Source of the DNA: QNYQ01 sp964542985
GTDB taxonomy: Archaea > Thermoproteota > Thermoprotei_A > Sulfolobales > Pyrodictiaceae
Assembly: GCA_964542985.1 (NCBI GenBank)
Contig: CAZIWH010000003.1
Span: 1 to 64,000 of the forward strand
Length of the DNA: 64,000 bases
Direction: 5' to 3'
Below, in pieces: positions 34,417-41,977 of the stretch. Position numbers and translations under genes: made by a program. Position 1 is the first letter of the stretch. The number at the start of each line of letters is the position of its first letter. The notes beneath the pieces are model-generated. The model was not told where the DNA came from and searched no databases. It saw only the letters and a program-made list of their open reading frames with translations.

Positions 34417-35439
34417 GTGGAGGGCGCGGCTAGGGCCTTGGCTCACCGCTCTCTCTTCGTGCGGCTGGGCCGCTGGTCCTCAGTCCTCTATGGCCTGGCC
34501 GGCCTCGTCCTCGGCTTCCTCGTCTCCATCGGGCTCGGCGTATTTACCCCCGCGGGGGCTGGGGGTGTGGCGAGCGCCCTCGCTGGGGTGTTTACCTCTC
34601 CAGGTAGCTGGCCGCTTGCCTTCCCCTACTACGCTGCCATACTATTCAGTGCAGTGGGGCTTGCAGTCGCCTATCGGTCGGGGTTTATAACCATTGGAGC
34701 GGATGGGCAGCTGATAGTTGGCATGGTAGTGGCCTTCTGGCTCCTCTATTTCCACGGCATGGGGCTTGCAGTCGCACTCATCGTTGCAGGGCTTGTTGGC
34801 GCTCTCTATGGATTGGCTGTCGCTGTGCTTAGGGTCTGGCTGGGTGTCAACGAGACCTTGTCGAGCCTCATGCTCAACTACGTGGCTGTGGCCCTGGTTA
34901 ACTACCTCGTCGGTGGCCCGTGGAGCAGCGGCGGGTTTACCAAGACACCGCTTCTCCCGTCCTCGGTCTCGATGAGCGTCTCGTCCGCTGCGCTCCTAGC
35001 AACGCTGTCTGCTGTAGGCGTTTGGCTCCTCTACAGGTACACAAGGCTCGGTGTGGCCGTTGATGCTGTCGGCGGCTCAAGGAGGGCCGCGGAGACCTAC
35101 GGCGCTTCCTTCGCCAAGACCATCTTGGTTGTAGCTTTGCTAGGCGGCTTCCTTGGGGGCCTAGGCGGGGCCGTGTACCTGGTTGCAGGGCAGAGGCAAA
35201 TAACGAGCCTCAACATCTACCAGGGCCTAGGCTACGGCTACATGGGTATACTGGCTGCATGGCTCGCCTGGCTCAACCCCCTGGCCACGATAGCCTCTTC
35301 ACTGTTCATAGCCCTCCTCTACCTTGCCAACACGGGCCTGCAGCTCCAGGGCGTCCCCTGGAGCTTCGCTCTGGGCTTCCAGGCGGTGATAGTGCTCTTC
35401 GTGACAGCCTTTCTGAGGCTCTCCCGTAGGGAGGCGTGA
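34417..35439 (+). CDS. Nucleoside-type ABC transporter permease 1
   Basis: 340 residues, about eight to ten membrane segments, BPD_transp_2 family (YufP-like). Conserved cytoplasmic stretches are RSGFITIGADGQLIVG, LGVNETLSSLMLNY and the loop with GGSRRAAETYGAS that contacts the ATPase. GTG start at 34417. The stop overlaps the next permease by 4 bp. Confidence 0.9.
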   Translation: MEGAARALAHRSLFVRLGRWSSVLYGLAGLVLGFLVSIGLGVFTPAGAGGVASALAGVFTSPGSWPLAFPYYAAILFSAVGLAVAYRSGFITIGADGQLIVGMVVAFWLLYFHGMGLAVALIVAGLVGALYGLAVAVLRVWLGVNETLSSLMLNYVAVALVNYLVGGPWSSGGFTKTPLLPSSVSMSVSSAALLATLSAVGVWLLYRYTRLGVAVDAVGGSRRAAETYGASFAKTILVVALLGGFLGGLGGAVYLVAGQRQITSLNIYQGLGYGYMGILAAWLAWLNPLATIASSLFIALLYLANTGLQLQGVPWSFALGFQAVIVLFVTAFLRLSRREA

Positions 35440-36305
35440 GACCCGTGCTGCAGCTCACCGTGCTGCTCCAGCAGGCTCTCCCCGAGGCTACAGTGCTCGC
35501 GCTAGCGGCCTATGGGGAGCTACTGCTCGAGAGGAGCGGCAGGATAAACCTGGGGCTCGAGGGGCTCCTCTACTTCGCCTACGGCGCCGCTGCAGCCGCC
35601 TCCGTGGCTACAGGCTCACCCCTGGCCGGCGTCGTGGCAGCTATAGCTGCGGCGTTTGCACTGAACATTATCTACTACTCTGCGGTGGAGCTGCTGGGGG
35701 TTGATCAGGTGGTCACCGGCCTCGCGCTCGTCTTCCTGGGCATGGGTCTGGGCGACATCGCTGGCAACTCCACTCACGGTGCCGCCGGCCCTACGCTGCC
35801 TAGCACGCCGTTCTACATCTCTACACTTGTTGTCCTCCCGATGTTGCTCTACCTTTTCCTCTATCGGCATTGGAGGGGCTACGCGTTGCGCAGTCTGGGC
35901 GAGGACGAGGAGGCGGCGAAGCACCTCGGTATAAGTTCCCACGGCTACAGGCTCGCAGCAGTGGCCGTGGAGGCTGTGCTTGTAGGGCTTGCGGCAGCGT
36001 TCTTCCTAATGGGCTACTCTAACGGGAGGTGGACTGCGGGCAGGATAACGGGTAAGGGCTGGCTGGCCCTGGGCATGGTTATCCTCGGCTACTGGAACCC
36101 GGTGGGCGTCGCGGTGGCCTCCTACCTGCTTGGCCTCCTCTACAGCCTCCAGCCGCTGCTCCCAAGCTTGCTGCCTAGCAGCCCCGTATACACTGTGCTC
36201 GCAGACGCGGCGCCGTACCTCGCGGTAATAGTCGCTTTGGCGGTTATGTCCAGGCTCTACGAGAGGAAGGGCTTGAAGCCGCCTGCGGCTGTGTGGCGCG
36301 CCTAG
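35436..36305 (+). CDS. Nucleoside-type ABC transporter permease 2
   Basis: 289 residues, BPD_transp_2 family (YufQ-like), about eight helices. Signature ERSGRINLGLEGLLYF near the N-terminus, VDQVVTGLALVFLGMGLG, and the coupling loop RSLGEDEEAAKHLGIS. It forms the heterodimeric channel with permease 1. No solute-binding lipoprotein gene follows; the next gene is convergent. Confidence 0.9.
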   Translation: MRPVLQLTVLLQQALPEATVLALAAYGELLLERSGRINLGLEGLLYFAYGAAAAASVATGSPLAGVVAAIAAAFALNIIYYSAVELLGVDQVVTGLALVFLGMGLGDIAGNSTHGAAGPTLPSTPFYISTLVVLPMLLYLFLYRHWRGYALRSLGEDEEAAKHLGISSHGYRLAAVAVEAVLVGLAAAFFLMGYSNGRWTAGRITGKGWLALGMVILGYWNPVGVAVASYLLGLLYSLQPLLPSLLPSSPVYTVLADAAPYLAVIVALAVMSRLYERKGLKPPAAVWRA

Positions 36306-36315
36306 CCGCACCCTT

Positions 36316-37647
36316 CTAGCCCTCTAGCCTGGCCAGTGCGTCGAGGAGGCGACTGCGGTACTCGGTGTAAGGCTTAAGGAGGCAGGTCGAGGGATCTACA
36401 ATGTATATCTCTAGCCTGCCACCATGTCTTCGGACGACTGTCTCCACATGGGGGAGGTAGATGAAGGCAGTGTGTGGCTGGAGCACCATCCAGACCTGGT
36501 CGGCGACCATGAGCCTCGTGGAGGCTATCCAGTTGAGCCGCGCGGCGGGGTTCATGGAGCCGTAGAGGGTCTCGGCTTCTATGGCTATCGAGGCCCCTCC
36601 CCAGCCCCTGCCCCTAGCCACCACGTCTACGACTATGTTGCCTCCGAGCGCCGTCTCCGTCTCTATTCGGGTCTCCCTGAACCCCGATTCGAGGAGATAG
36701 GCGACAGCCACGGCTTTCAAGGCATAGTGTATAGGGGCCTCGTCGGGCCTAGCCTCCTCCTCGTCCCCCGCGAGCCTTGTGAGCCTGCCTAGCAACGGGT
36801 CAGCGGCGGCTGCGCGGAGGCAGCGGTGGAGAGCCTCCTCCGCCCAGACCGCGGCCTCGTCGAGGCTCCCTAGCCTTGAGAGGCTTCCATCGGGAAGACT
36901 GTAGGCGGCCTCGAGGAGCGTGAACACGGCATCGTCCTCGGGTATGCGGGCCTCCAGGGGGAGGGGCAGGGTGGCGCCGAGGAAGCGGAGCCCGGGGCCC
37001 CATAGGCGGCGGAGCCTGAGCAGTCTCTCGCCGCTGCCGTAGAGCACGATGAAGCCCGGCGGTTGGGCGTAGAGCTCCCGGAGCCTGTCCTCCAGGCCCG
37101 CGGCCAGTCTCCTCAATGCTGCCTCGCTTGCCTCAGACTCAGCCACGCCATCGAGGTCAACCACGTAGACGCCGGGGCCGCCGCGGAGCGTGGCGAGCTG
37201 GTACTCGGTGAGCCTCCTCCCTGCGTGGAGGATGGTGCCAGGCAGCCTCGCGGTTACACGGTAGATCTCGCGGAGCAGCCTCTTCAGCAGCTCCATGTAC
37301 TCATACCTGGCGTGACGTGGCCTCGGGGCTAGCACTATCCGTGGGTACGGTGAGGGCTCCCGCAGCTGCGGCGCGGAGAAGAGCGCGGCGAAGGGGTCTA
37401 CATTGCTCCTAGGAAGCTCTGCCTCGAGGCTTCCTGCCGCCACGCTGGGCCCTATGGGGGGCGGCGGGGTGGATGGCCCCCTCGTAGAAGCCGGCGGCTC
37501 TCCTTCAAGGCTCCTGGGGCGGGGCTCCGGTGGCCCCAGGGGCTGCAGCGGTGCGGGTAGCGTACGTGGCCGCGGCTTGGGGATTGTAGCGCTTAGGCCG
37601 CGTAACGTCGCCACCGGTTCTCTCACGGCCCATCCACCCGTCTCCAT
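36316..37647 (-). CDS. Unknown protein: proline-rich N-terminus, PD-(D/E)XK nuclease-like C-terminus
   Basis: 443 residues. Residues about 20-110 are Pro/Arg-rich and probably disordered (KPRPRTLPAPLQPLGPPEP). A middle alpha/beta part contains YVVDLDGVAE and FIVLYGSGERLLRLRR. The C-terminal part from about 305 has a nuclease-like order: helix HYALKAVAVAYLLESGF, strand NIVVDVVA with D341, then IAIEAET with E357 and E359, i.e. a D ... E-x-E version of the PD-(D/E)XK core. This is my reading of pattern, not a family match. No restriction or CRISPR gene is adjacent. Confidence 0.6.
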   Translation of the reverse strand: METGGWAVREPVATLRGLSATIPKPRPRTLPAPLQPLGPPEPRPRSLEGEPPASTRGPSTPPPPIGPSVAAGSLEAELPRSNVDPFAALFSAPQLREPSPYPRIVLAPRPRHARYEYMELLKRLLREIYRVTARLPGTILHAGRRLTEYQLATLRGGPGVYVVDLDGVAESEASEAALRRLAAGLEDRLRELYAQPPGFIVLYGSGERLLRLRRLWGPGLRFLGATLPLPLEARIPEDDAVFTLLEAAYSLPDGSLSRLGSLDEAAVWAEEALHRCLRAAAADPLLGRLTRLAGDEEEARPDEAPIHYALKAVAVAYLLESGFRETRIETETALGGNIVVDVVARGRGWGGASIAIEAETLYGSMNPAARLNWIASTRLMVADQVWMVLQPHTAFIYLPHVETVVRRHGGRLEIYIVDPSTCLLKPYTEYRSRLLDALARLEG

Positions 37648-37659
37648 AGTTCTCGTCCT

Positions 37660-38568
37660 CTAGCCGGGTATGAGTGCTCTCACCGCCACGGCGAGAACTA
37701 TGGAGACGGGGGTTACGAGCCCTATCGCCTTAGCCACCAGGTCCCGGTCCAGGCTATAGATCATGGCTAGCACGAGGTTCATAGTGGCCGGCGGCATGAA
37801 AGACTCTATCACCGCGCCGGCGAGCCAGACGCCACTGAGCCCTGCGGCCCTCACCGCAGCGATCGCTATCGCGGGCTCAACTGCGAGCCTCCATGTCGCC
37901 ACCACAGCGACCCCCCGGTCCACGCCGAGCCCGGTCTTGGCGAGCGTCTCGCCGACGAGGTAGAAGCTGAGCAGTGTCGCGTAGGAGCCGGCAGTGTAGA
38001 GGCTGTGGAGTAGTGCCTCCTCGGGGATCCCTGCACCGCGGAGCAGCCCGGCGGCGGCCAGCGCGTAGAGGGGTGGGTAGGTGGCCATGCTCCTAGCTAT
38101 GCCTGCTGCGAGGCTCCTGCCCTGTTGCAGCGGACTATAGGCTCCTATAACCGCGGGCGCAGCCACGGAGATGATTATGTTCACGATAGCCGAGTAGAGG
38201 GCGGCGGGCCCCGCGTCTCCGTAGAGGAGGAGCATTAAGGGTATCGGCAGGAACGCGGAGTTGTGGATGCCGGCCGCGAGTATCGCGGCCCCTATCCTCT
38301 CCCTGGGCTCGTTGTGAAGGAGGTGCGGCACAAGCACAGCCGCGGAGACGAGGGCGCCGACGACGCTCGCAGATACGACCACAGCGTAGTCCGCGAGCAC
38401 CCCCAGCGGGGCCACGGCCACCTTGTAGAGTATTATAGCAGGCACGGCGACATAGAAGAGGAGCTTCGCTATCGCCTCGGAGAAGCGGCGGCTCCACCCC
38501 CTCCCCGAGGACGCGACACCGGCCGCGAAGAGGGCCGCGGCCGCTGCTGCGGAGAAGTAGATACCCAT
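37660..38568 (-). CDS. AEC-family (auxin efflux carrier-like) permease
   Basis: 302 residues, about ten hydrophobic segments with the two-fold repeat of the membrane transport protein family. LLFYVAVPAIILYKVAVAPL near the N-terminus and the conserved GIHNSAFLPIPLMLLLYG stretch are typical. Archaeal and bacterial members export or import organic acids or amino acids; substrate unknown. Part of a run of minus-strand genes from 41203 to 36316 with short gaps. Confidence 0.85.
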   Translation of the reverse strand: MGIYFSAAAAAALFAAGVASSGRGWSRRFSEAIAKLLFYVAVPAIILYKVAVAPLGVLADYAVVVSASVVGALVSAAVLVPHLLHNEPRERIGAAILAAGIHNSAFLPIPLMLLLYGDAGPAALYSAIVNIIISVAAPAVIGAYSPLQQGRSLAAGIARSMATYPPLYALAAAGLLRGAGIPEEALLHSLYTAGSYATLLSFYLVGETLAKTGLGVDRGVAVVATWRLAVEPAIAIAAVRAAGLSGVWLAGAVIESFMPPATMNLVLAMIYSLDRDLVAKAIGLVTPVSIVLAVAVRALIPG

Positions 38569-38575
38569 GAGGCGG

Positions 38576-39115
38576 CTACACCTCTAGCGCCGCGAGACTG
38601 AATCTCGCTAAGGCATAGAGGGGTGCAAGCGATAGCCTCACCACCGGCCGGCCCGAAGCATAGGCCTCGGCTACGACAGCCACGGCGAGCGCCAGGCTAT
38701 ACCTGGCCCCGGGCTCGCCCCCGCCCACAAGGTCTAGGCGGCGAAGAGCCTCCAAGCCACGCACCACCGGGCTCCCTTGAGGCTCCCGGCGCAGCGCCCA
38801 CCGCAGCTCCCCGTAGACGGTGTCAACGAGCCTCCTCCTCGTCTCTCCTTGGAGTATTGAAGCGTTCTCTGCTGCGTTGTGGGCATACATTATGAACAGT
38901 GGAAGGGTGTCCTCCACGCTGCTCCTCGACGGCTGTAGGGCCAGCGGCTTCACATGCCTCTCATAGGTTATCCTGGCGGACTCCTTGACCTGGTGGAGCT
39001 TGTCGTCTGGCAGCGCCTCCTCTAGAAGCCTACGGGCCTCCGCGAGCTTCCCCCAGAGCCCGGTGCCGTAGTACATGTAGGCGTAGAGGGCGGCCAGCAG
39101 TGGCTCAGTCTCCAC
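38576..39115 (-). CDS. All-helical protein of unknown function
   Basis: 179 residues, predicted nearly all alpha-helical (AEARRLLEEALPDDKLHQVK; ENASILQGETRRRLVD), with alanine-rich hydrophobic stretches near the end (YSLALAVAVVAEAYASG). No motif recognised. It overlaps the ttuA-like gene by 11 bp and precedes the carrier gene by 8 bp, so it is translated in the same operon. Confidence 0.6.
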   Translation of the reverse strand: METEPLLAALYAYMYYGTGLWGKLAEARRLLEEALPDDKLHQVKESARITYERHVKPLALQPSRSSVEDTLPLFIMYAHNAAENASILQGETRRRLVDTVYGELRWALRREPQGSPVVRGLEALRRLDLVGGGEPGARYSLALAVAVVAEAYASGRPVVRLSLAPLYALARFSLAALEV

Positions 39116-40097
39116 GCAGCATCCCTCGCAGCTTCTCCCTCACCCGGCTGCCCATTGGCTCGCTGAGGGCCCTCGCCGTGAGCCTGCAGAAGCTGCACAT
39201 GCCGCCGGCGCTTATGAGGCCGCAGGCCGGGCAGCGGCCGACCTCGCCGCGCTGGAAGACATGGTAAGCCTCTATGTTGCGCTCCAGCCTCCTCACTGTC
39301 ATCATCTTCGTGCCGGGGTGCTTTTCCTCAAGCCTATTCATCATCTCCTTTATCTCCTGTTCTATCGGTGCCTCGGGGCGGTAGGGGCACTCCTCGTGCA
39401 GAAACGGCGTCCCAGTCACCAGGGCATAGAGGAGAGTTTCTCTTTCAAACACCTCGTAGAGGGGCCTAAGCCTCCCCACGGCCAAGCCCTTGACGCTCTC
39501 CGTGGCGGGGCCGAGCTTCGCGATATAGCCCAGGTCCTGGGACAGGAAGGACTTCACAGCATAGGCTATCATGTCATCCGCGTTGTGGCCCATCGCCACG
39601 TAGTCGGCGCCGTATTCAACCGCGTAGGCGTTGAGGAGGAACCTCTTTACCACGCCGCAGACGCTGCAGACGGGCCTTCGTGTCCTCCTAGCAAGCTCCG
39701 GTACGGTGAGCCCCACAAGCTCCTTCACGCTAAGCACGGTGCACTCCACGCCCGCGGCACGGCATGCCGCCTCGGCGGCCTCCCGGCTCCTAGCACTATA
39801 CTCTCCCAGCCCCAGGTCGAGGTACACGCCATGCACAGTGGTGCCGGCCTCCCTGGCTAGCTTGGCTAGCGCAGCCAGCATGGTTGAGCTGTCCTTGCCG
39901 CCCGACACAGCGGCAACTATCCTAGCACCAGGGCGCAGCGCGCCTACGCGGCGAAGCACCCGCCTAACCTTCCTCTCAACATACTCTGCCAGGTGGCGGG
40001 GGCAGAGCCTGAGCCTAGCGTAGGGCAGGTATGCGACGGCGGGCGCACCGCAGACACTACACCTAGCCGCCGCTCGCGGCGATGAAGACGACGACAT
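39105..40097 (-). CDS. ttuA: tRNA 2-thiouridine synthesis protein TtuA-like (TtcA/Ncs6 family)
   Basis: 330 residues. N-terminal zinc ribbon (C13, C16, C32, H35), ATP pyrophosphatase PP-loop SGGKDSS (65-71), catalytic/Fe-S cysteines in RPVCSVCGVVKR and HEECPYRPE, and a C-terminal zinc finger (CPACG ... CSFC). This is the layout of TtuA, which thiolates U54 of tRNA for thermostability; Ncs6 (U34) is the closest alternative. The 35-bp overlap with a ubiquitin-like sulfur carrier gene strengthens the TtuA call. Confidence 0.87.
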   Translation of the reverse strand: MSSSSSPRAAARCSVCGAPAVAYLPYARLRLCPRHLAEYVERKVRRVLRRVGALRPGARIVAAVSGGKDSSTMLAALAKLAREAGTTVHGVYLDLGLGEYSARSREAAEAACRAAGVECTVLSVKELVGLTVPELARRTRRPVCSVCGVVKRFLLNAYAVEYGADYVAMGHNADDMIAYAVKSFLSQDLGYIAKLGPATESVKGLAVGRLRPLYEVFERETLLYALVTGTPFLHEECPYRPEAPIEQEIKEMMNRLEEKHPGTKMMTVRRLERNIEAYHVFQRGEVGRCPACGLISAGGMCSFCRLTARALSEPMGSRVREKLRGMLRGD

Positions 40098-40269
40098 GGT
40101 CCCCGTCCCTCAGCTCCGCGTCCTCGAGCAGAGGCCTACCGTCCCGGGCGACGACCGCGGACTCCCGTCCAAGCCCCAGGCGGCGCAGTAGCTCGGCAAC
40201 CGTAGGCTCCTCTAGCTCGACCACGAGCCTACGCCGCCCGGGGAGCACCTCCACGCTGACCCTCGCCAC
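40063..40269 (-). CDS. Ubiquitin-like sulfur carrier (ThiS/MoaD/TtuB-like)
   Basis: 68 residues with a beta-grasp pattern: VSVEVLPGRRRLVVELEEPT, VAELLRRLGLGRESAVVARD, LRDGDHVVVFIAASGG. It ends in Gly-Gly, which an E1-like enzyme would adenylate and thiocarboxylate. Translationally coupled to the downstream TtuA-like gene, so it most likely supplies its sulfur; MoaD or ThiS roles remain possible. GTG start. Confidence 0.87.
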   Translation of the reverse strand: MARVSVEVLPGRRRLVVELEEPTVAELLRRLGLGRESAVVARDGRPLLEDAELRDGDHVVVFIAASGG

Positions 40270-40336
40270 CGGGACCCCCGAGGGGAGGGGTGGCAGCAGA
40301 ATAGGCCGGGGGTTGAAGACGTGAGCCCCAGGCGGC

Positions 40337-41203
40337 CTAGTCCTTAGCGGCTTCGGCTAACTCGGAGATGCTGGGCACGCTCCGCGGCCTGTAGCCTCCC
40401 CTGGCCTCGTCGAGGCGCCAGAGTATTCTAGCAGCCTCGTTGGCTACACGTATCGCCTCCTCCACGCCGGCGCCTACTACGAACTCGTCGGTGACGCGGT
40501 TTGCTACAGCTGCACACACGCAGGCCGCGCGGAGACCATAGATAGAGGAAAGCGTGTATATAGTGGCGGCCTCCATCTCGAAGCTCAGCACACCCATGGC
40601 CTGCAGGTCGCTTATCCTACTCTCGGCGAGGCTCCACGTGTAGCCCATGAACCCGGGTCGGCTCTGGCCGAGGTGGAACGTCGCAGTGGAGGCGACCACG
40701 CCCACGTGGTAGCGGACGCCGAGCCTCCTTGCCGCCTCCACGAGTGCGAGAACGGCCTCGGGAGCGGCATGGGCAGGGTACTCGGGCGGCGCATATTCGT
40801 GGCTAGCGCCCTCGTAGCGTACAGCGGCGGAAGCTATTATCACATCCCCTGGCCTAATGTAGTCCTGTATAGCGCCGGTCGTGCCTACCCTTATCAACGT
40901 GTGAGCGCCTATCCTCGCAAGCTCCTCGACAGCTATGGCCGCCGAGGGGCCGCCTATGCCCGTGCTCACGGCGGCTATCGGGGCGCCGTGGTAGACGCCC
41001 CGCGCGCTCCGGTACTCGCGGTGCTGGCCGATGATCTCGTAGCGGTCCCAGGTCCGAGCTATCATGTCAACCCTACCGGGGTCGCCGGGCAGGAGCACGA
41101 AAGGCGGTATATCCCCGGGGCCGAGGGCTATGTGGTACATCTTGCCCTCGGGTGTTGGCGCGGCCGCGCTGGTAACCTCCCTAGACATGCGGCGCTCCAC
41201 CAC
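40337..41203 (-). CDS. udp: Uridine phosphorylase (NP-I family)
   Basis: 288 residues. Cleaves uridine with phosphate to uracil and ribose 1-phosphate. Motifs: LLPGDPGRVDMIA (phosphate loop), STGIGGPSAAIAVEEL, RVGTTGAIQ and the ribose/base site LSFEMEAATIYTL. The RVGTTG motif favours uridine phosphorylase over purine phosphorylases. ATG at codon 6 (41188) is an alternative start. It may process nucleosides brought in by the transporter at 32849-36305. Confidence 0.9.
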   Translation of the reverse strand: MVERRMSREVTSAAAPTPEGKMYHIALGPGDIPPFVLLPGDPGRVDMIARTWDRYEIIGQHREYRSARGVYHGAPIAAVSTGIGGPSAAIAVEELARIGAHTLIRVGTTGAIQDYIRPGDVIIASAAVRYEGASHEYAPPEYPAHAAPEAVLALVEAARRLGVRYHVGVVASTATFHLGQSRPGFMGYTWSLAESRISDLQAMGVLSFEMEAATIYTLSSIYGLRAACVCAAVANRVTDEFVVGAGVEEAIRVANEAARILWRLDEARGGYRPRSVPSISELAEAAKD

Positions 41204-41263
41204 CTCGCATACCGGAGACCATGGCTCCGCATTATAACCGCGCCGCGGAGGCCCCGAAGCCTC

Positions 41264-41977
41264 ATGAAGCCGCCCCTCTCCCTAGGCCTCTCATCGGGGA
41301 GGCGGTCAGCCCTGGAACAGGAGAGGGAGAGACTTTACCGCGAGCTGATAGAGGAGATAGCTTCATGTAAGAGATGCGACCTTCACCGGTTCAGGAAGAA
41401 CCCGGTGCCCGGCGAGGGGCCACTGGACACGCGCGTAATGGTCGTCGGCGAGGCGCCCGGGAGGAAGGAGGATGAGCGTGGCAGGCCCTTCGTCGGCCCC
41501 GCCGGCAAGCTGCTTGACAAGCTGTTGGAGCTAGCCGGGCTCAAGAGGAGCCAGGTCTATATAACAAACGTGGTGAAGTGTAGACCCCCCGGCAACCGCG
41601 ACCCCACAGATGAGGAGATAGAAGCCTGCCTGCCCTACCTGCTCCGCCAGATAAGGCTCATAAAGCCAAGACTAATCATAGCCGTGGGGAGGCATGCGGG
41701 CAGAACCCTCTACAGGCTGGCCGGCCTAAAATGGGAGAGCATGAGCAGGCTCCATGGCCGCGTAGTGGACGCCGTGATAGAGGGGGTTAGGCTCAAGCTA
41801 GCCGTAACCTATCACCCAGCAGCCGCCCTCTACAAGCCTCCAATAAGAGAGAAGCTGGAAAAGGACTTCAGCGGCCCGATAGCGGAGGCCGTCAAGGAAG
41901 CGCTGACGGCGGACGCCGGGACGGCAGAGAGACCCGGCTCCAGGCAGACAAGCCTCCTAGACTTCCTCCCTCACTAG
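41264..41977 (+). CDS. udg: Family 4 uracil-DNA glycosylase
   Basis: 237 residues from ATG 41264. [4Fe-4S] cysteines begin with C35 and C38 (CKRCDLHRFR), with further ones in VVKCRPPGNRDPT and ACLPYL. Active-site GEAPGRKEDERGRPFVGPAG and the TYHPAAALY motif define type IV UDG, which removes deaminated cytosine. The extreme C-terminus RQTSLLDFLPH fits a PCNA-interacting (PIP) box. The long open frame upstream to 40673 is antisense to uridine phosphorylase and is not part of the gene. It overlaps the convergent protease gene by 21 bp. Confidence 0.94.
   Translation: MKPPLSLGLSSGRRSALEQERERLYRELIEEIASCKRCDLHRFRKNPVPGEGPLDTRVMVVGEAPGRKEDERGRPFVGPAGKLLDKLLELAGLKRSQVYITNVVKCRPPGNRDPTDEEIEACLPYLLRQIRLIKPRLIIAVGRHAGRTLYRLAGLKWESMSRLHGRVVDAVIEGVRLKLAVTYHPAAALYKPPIREKLEKDFSGPIAEAVKEALTADAGTAERPGSRQTSLLDFLPH

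Noticed and set aside
36316..37647. Calling the PD-(D/E)XK-like protein a restriction enzyme
   Set aside because: No methyltransferase or specificity gene is adjacent and the motif is only pattern-level, so a named function would be unsupported.
40673..41263. Upstream 197 codons of the UDG frame
   Set aside because: Antisense to uridine phosphorylase with no domain; the UDG family starts at ATG 41264.
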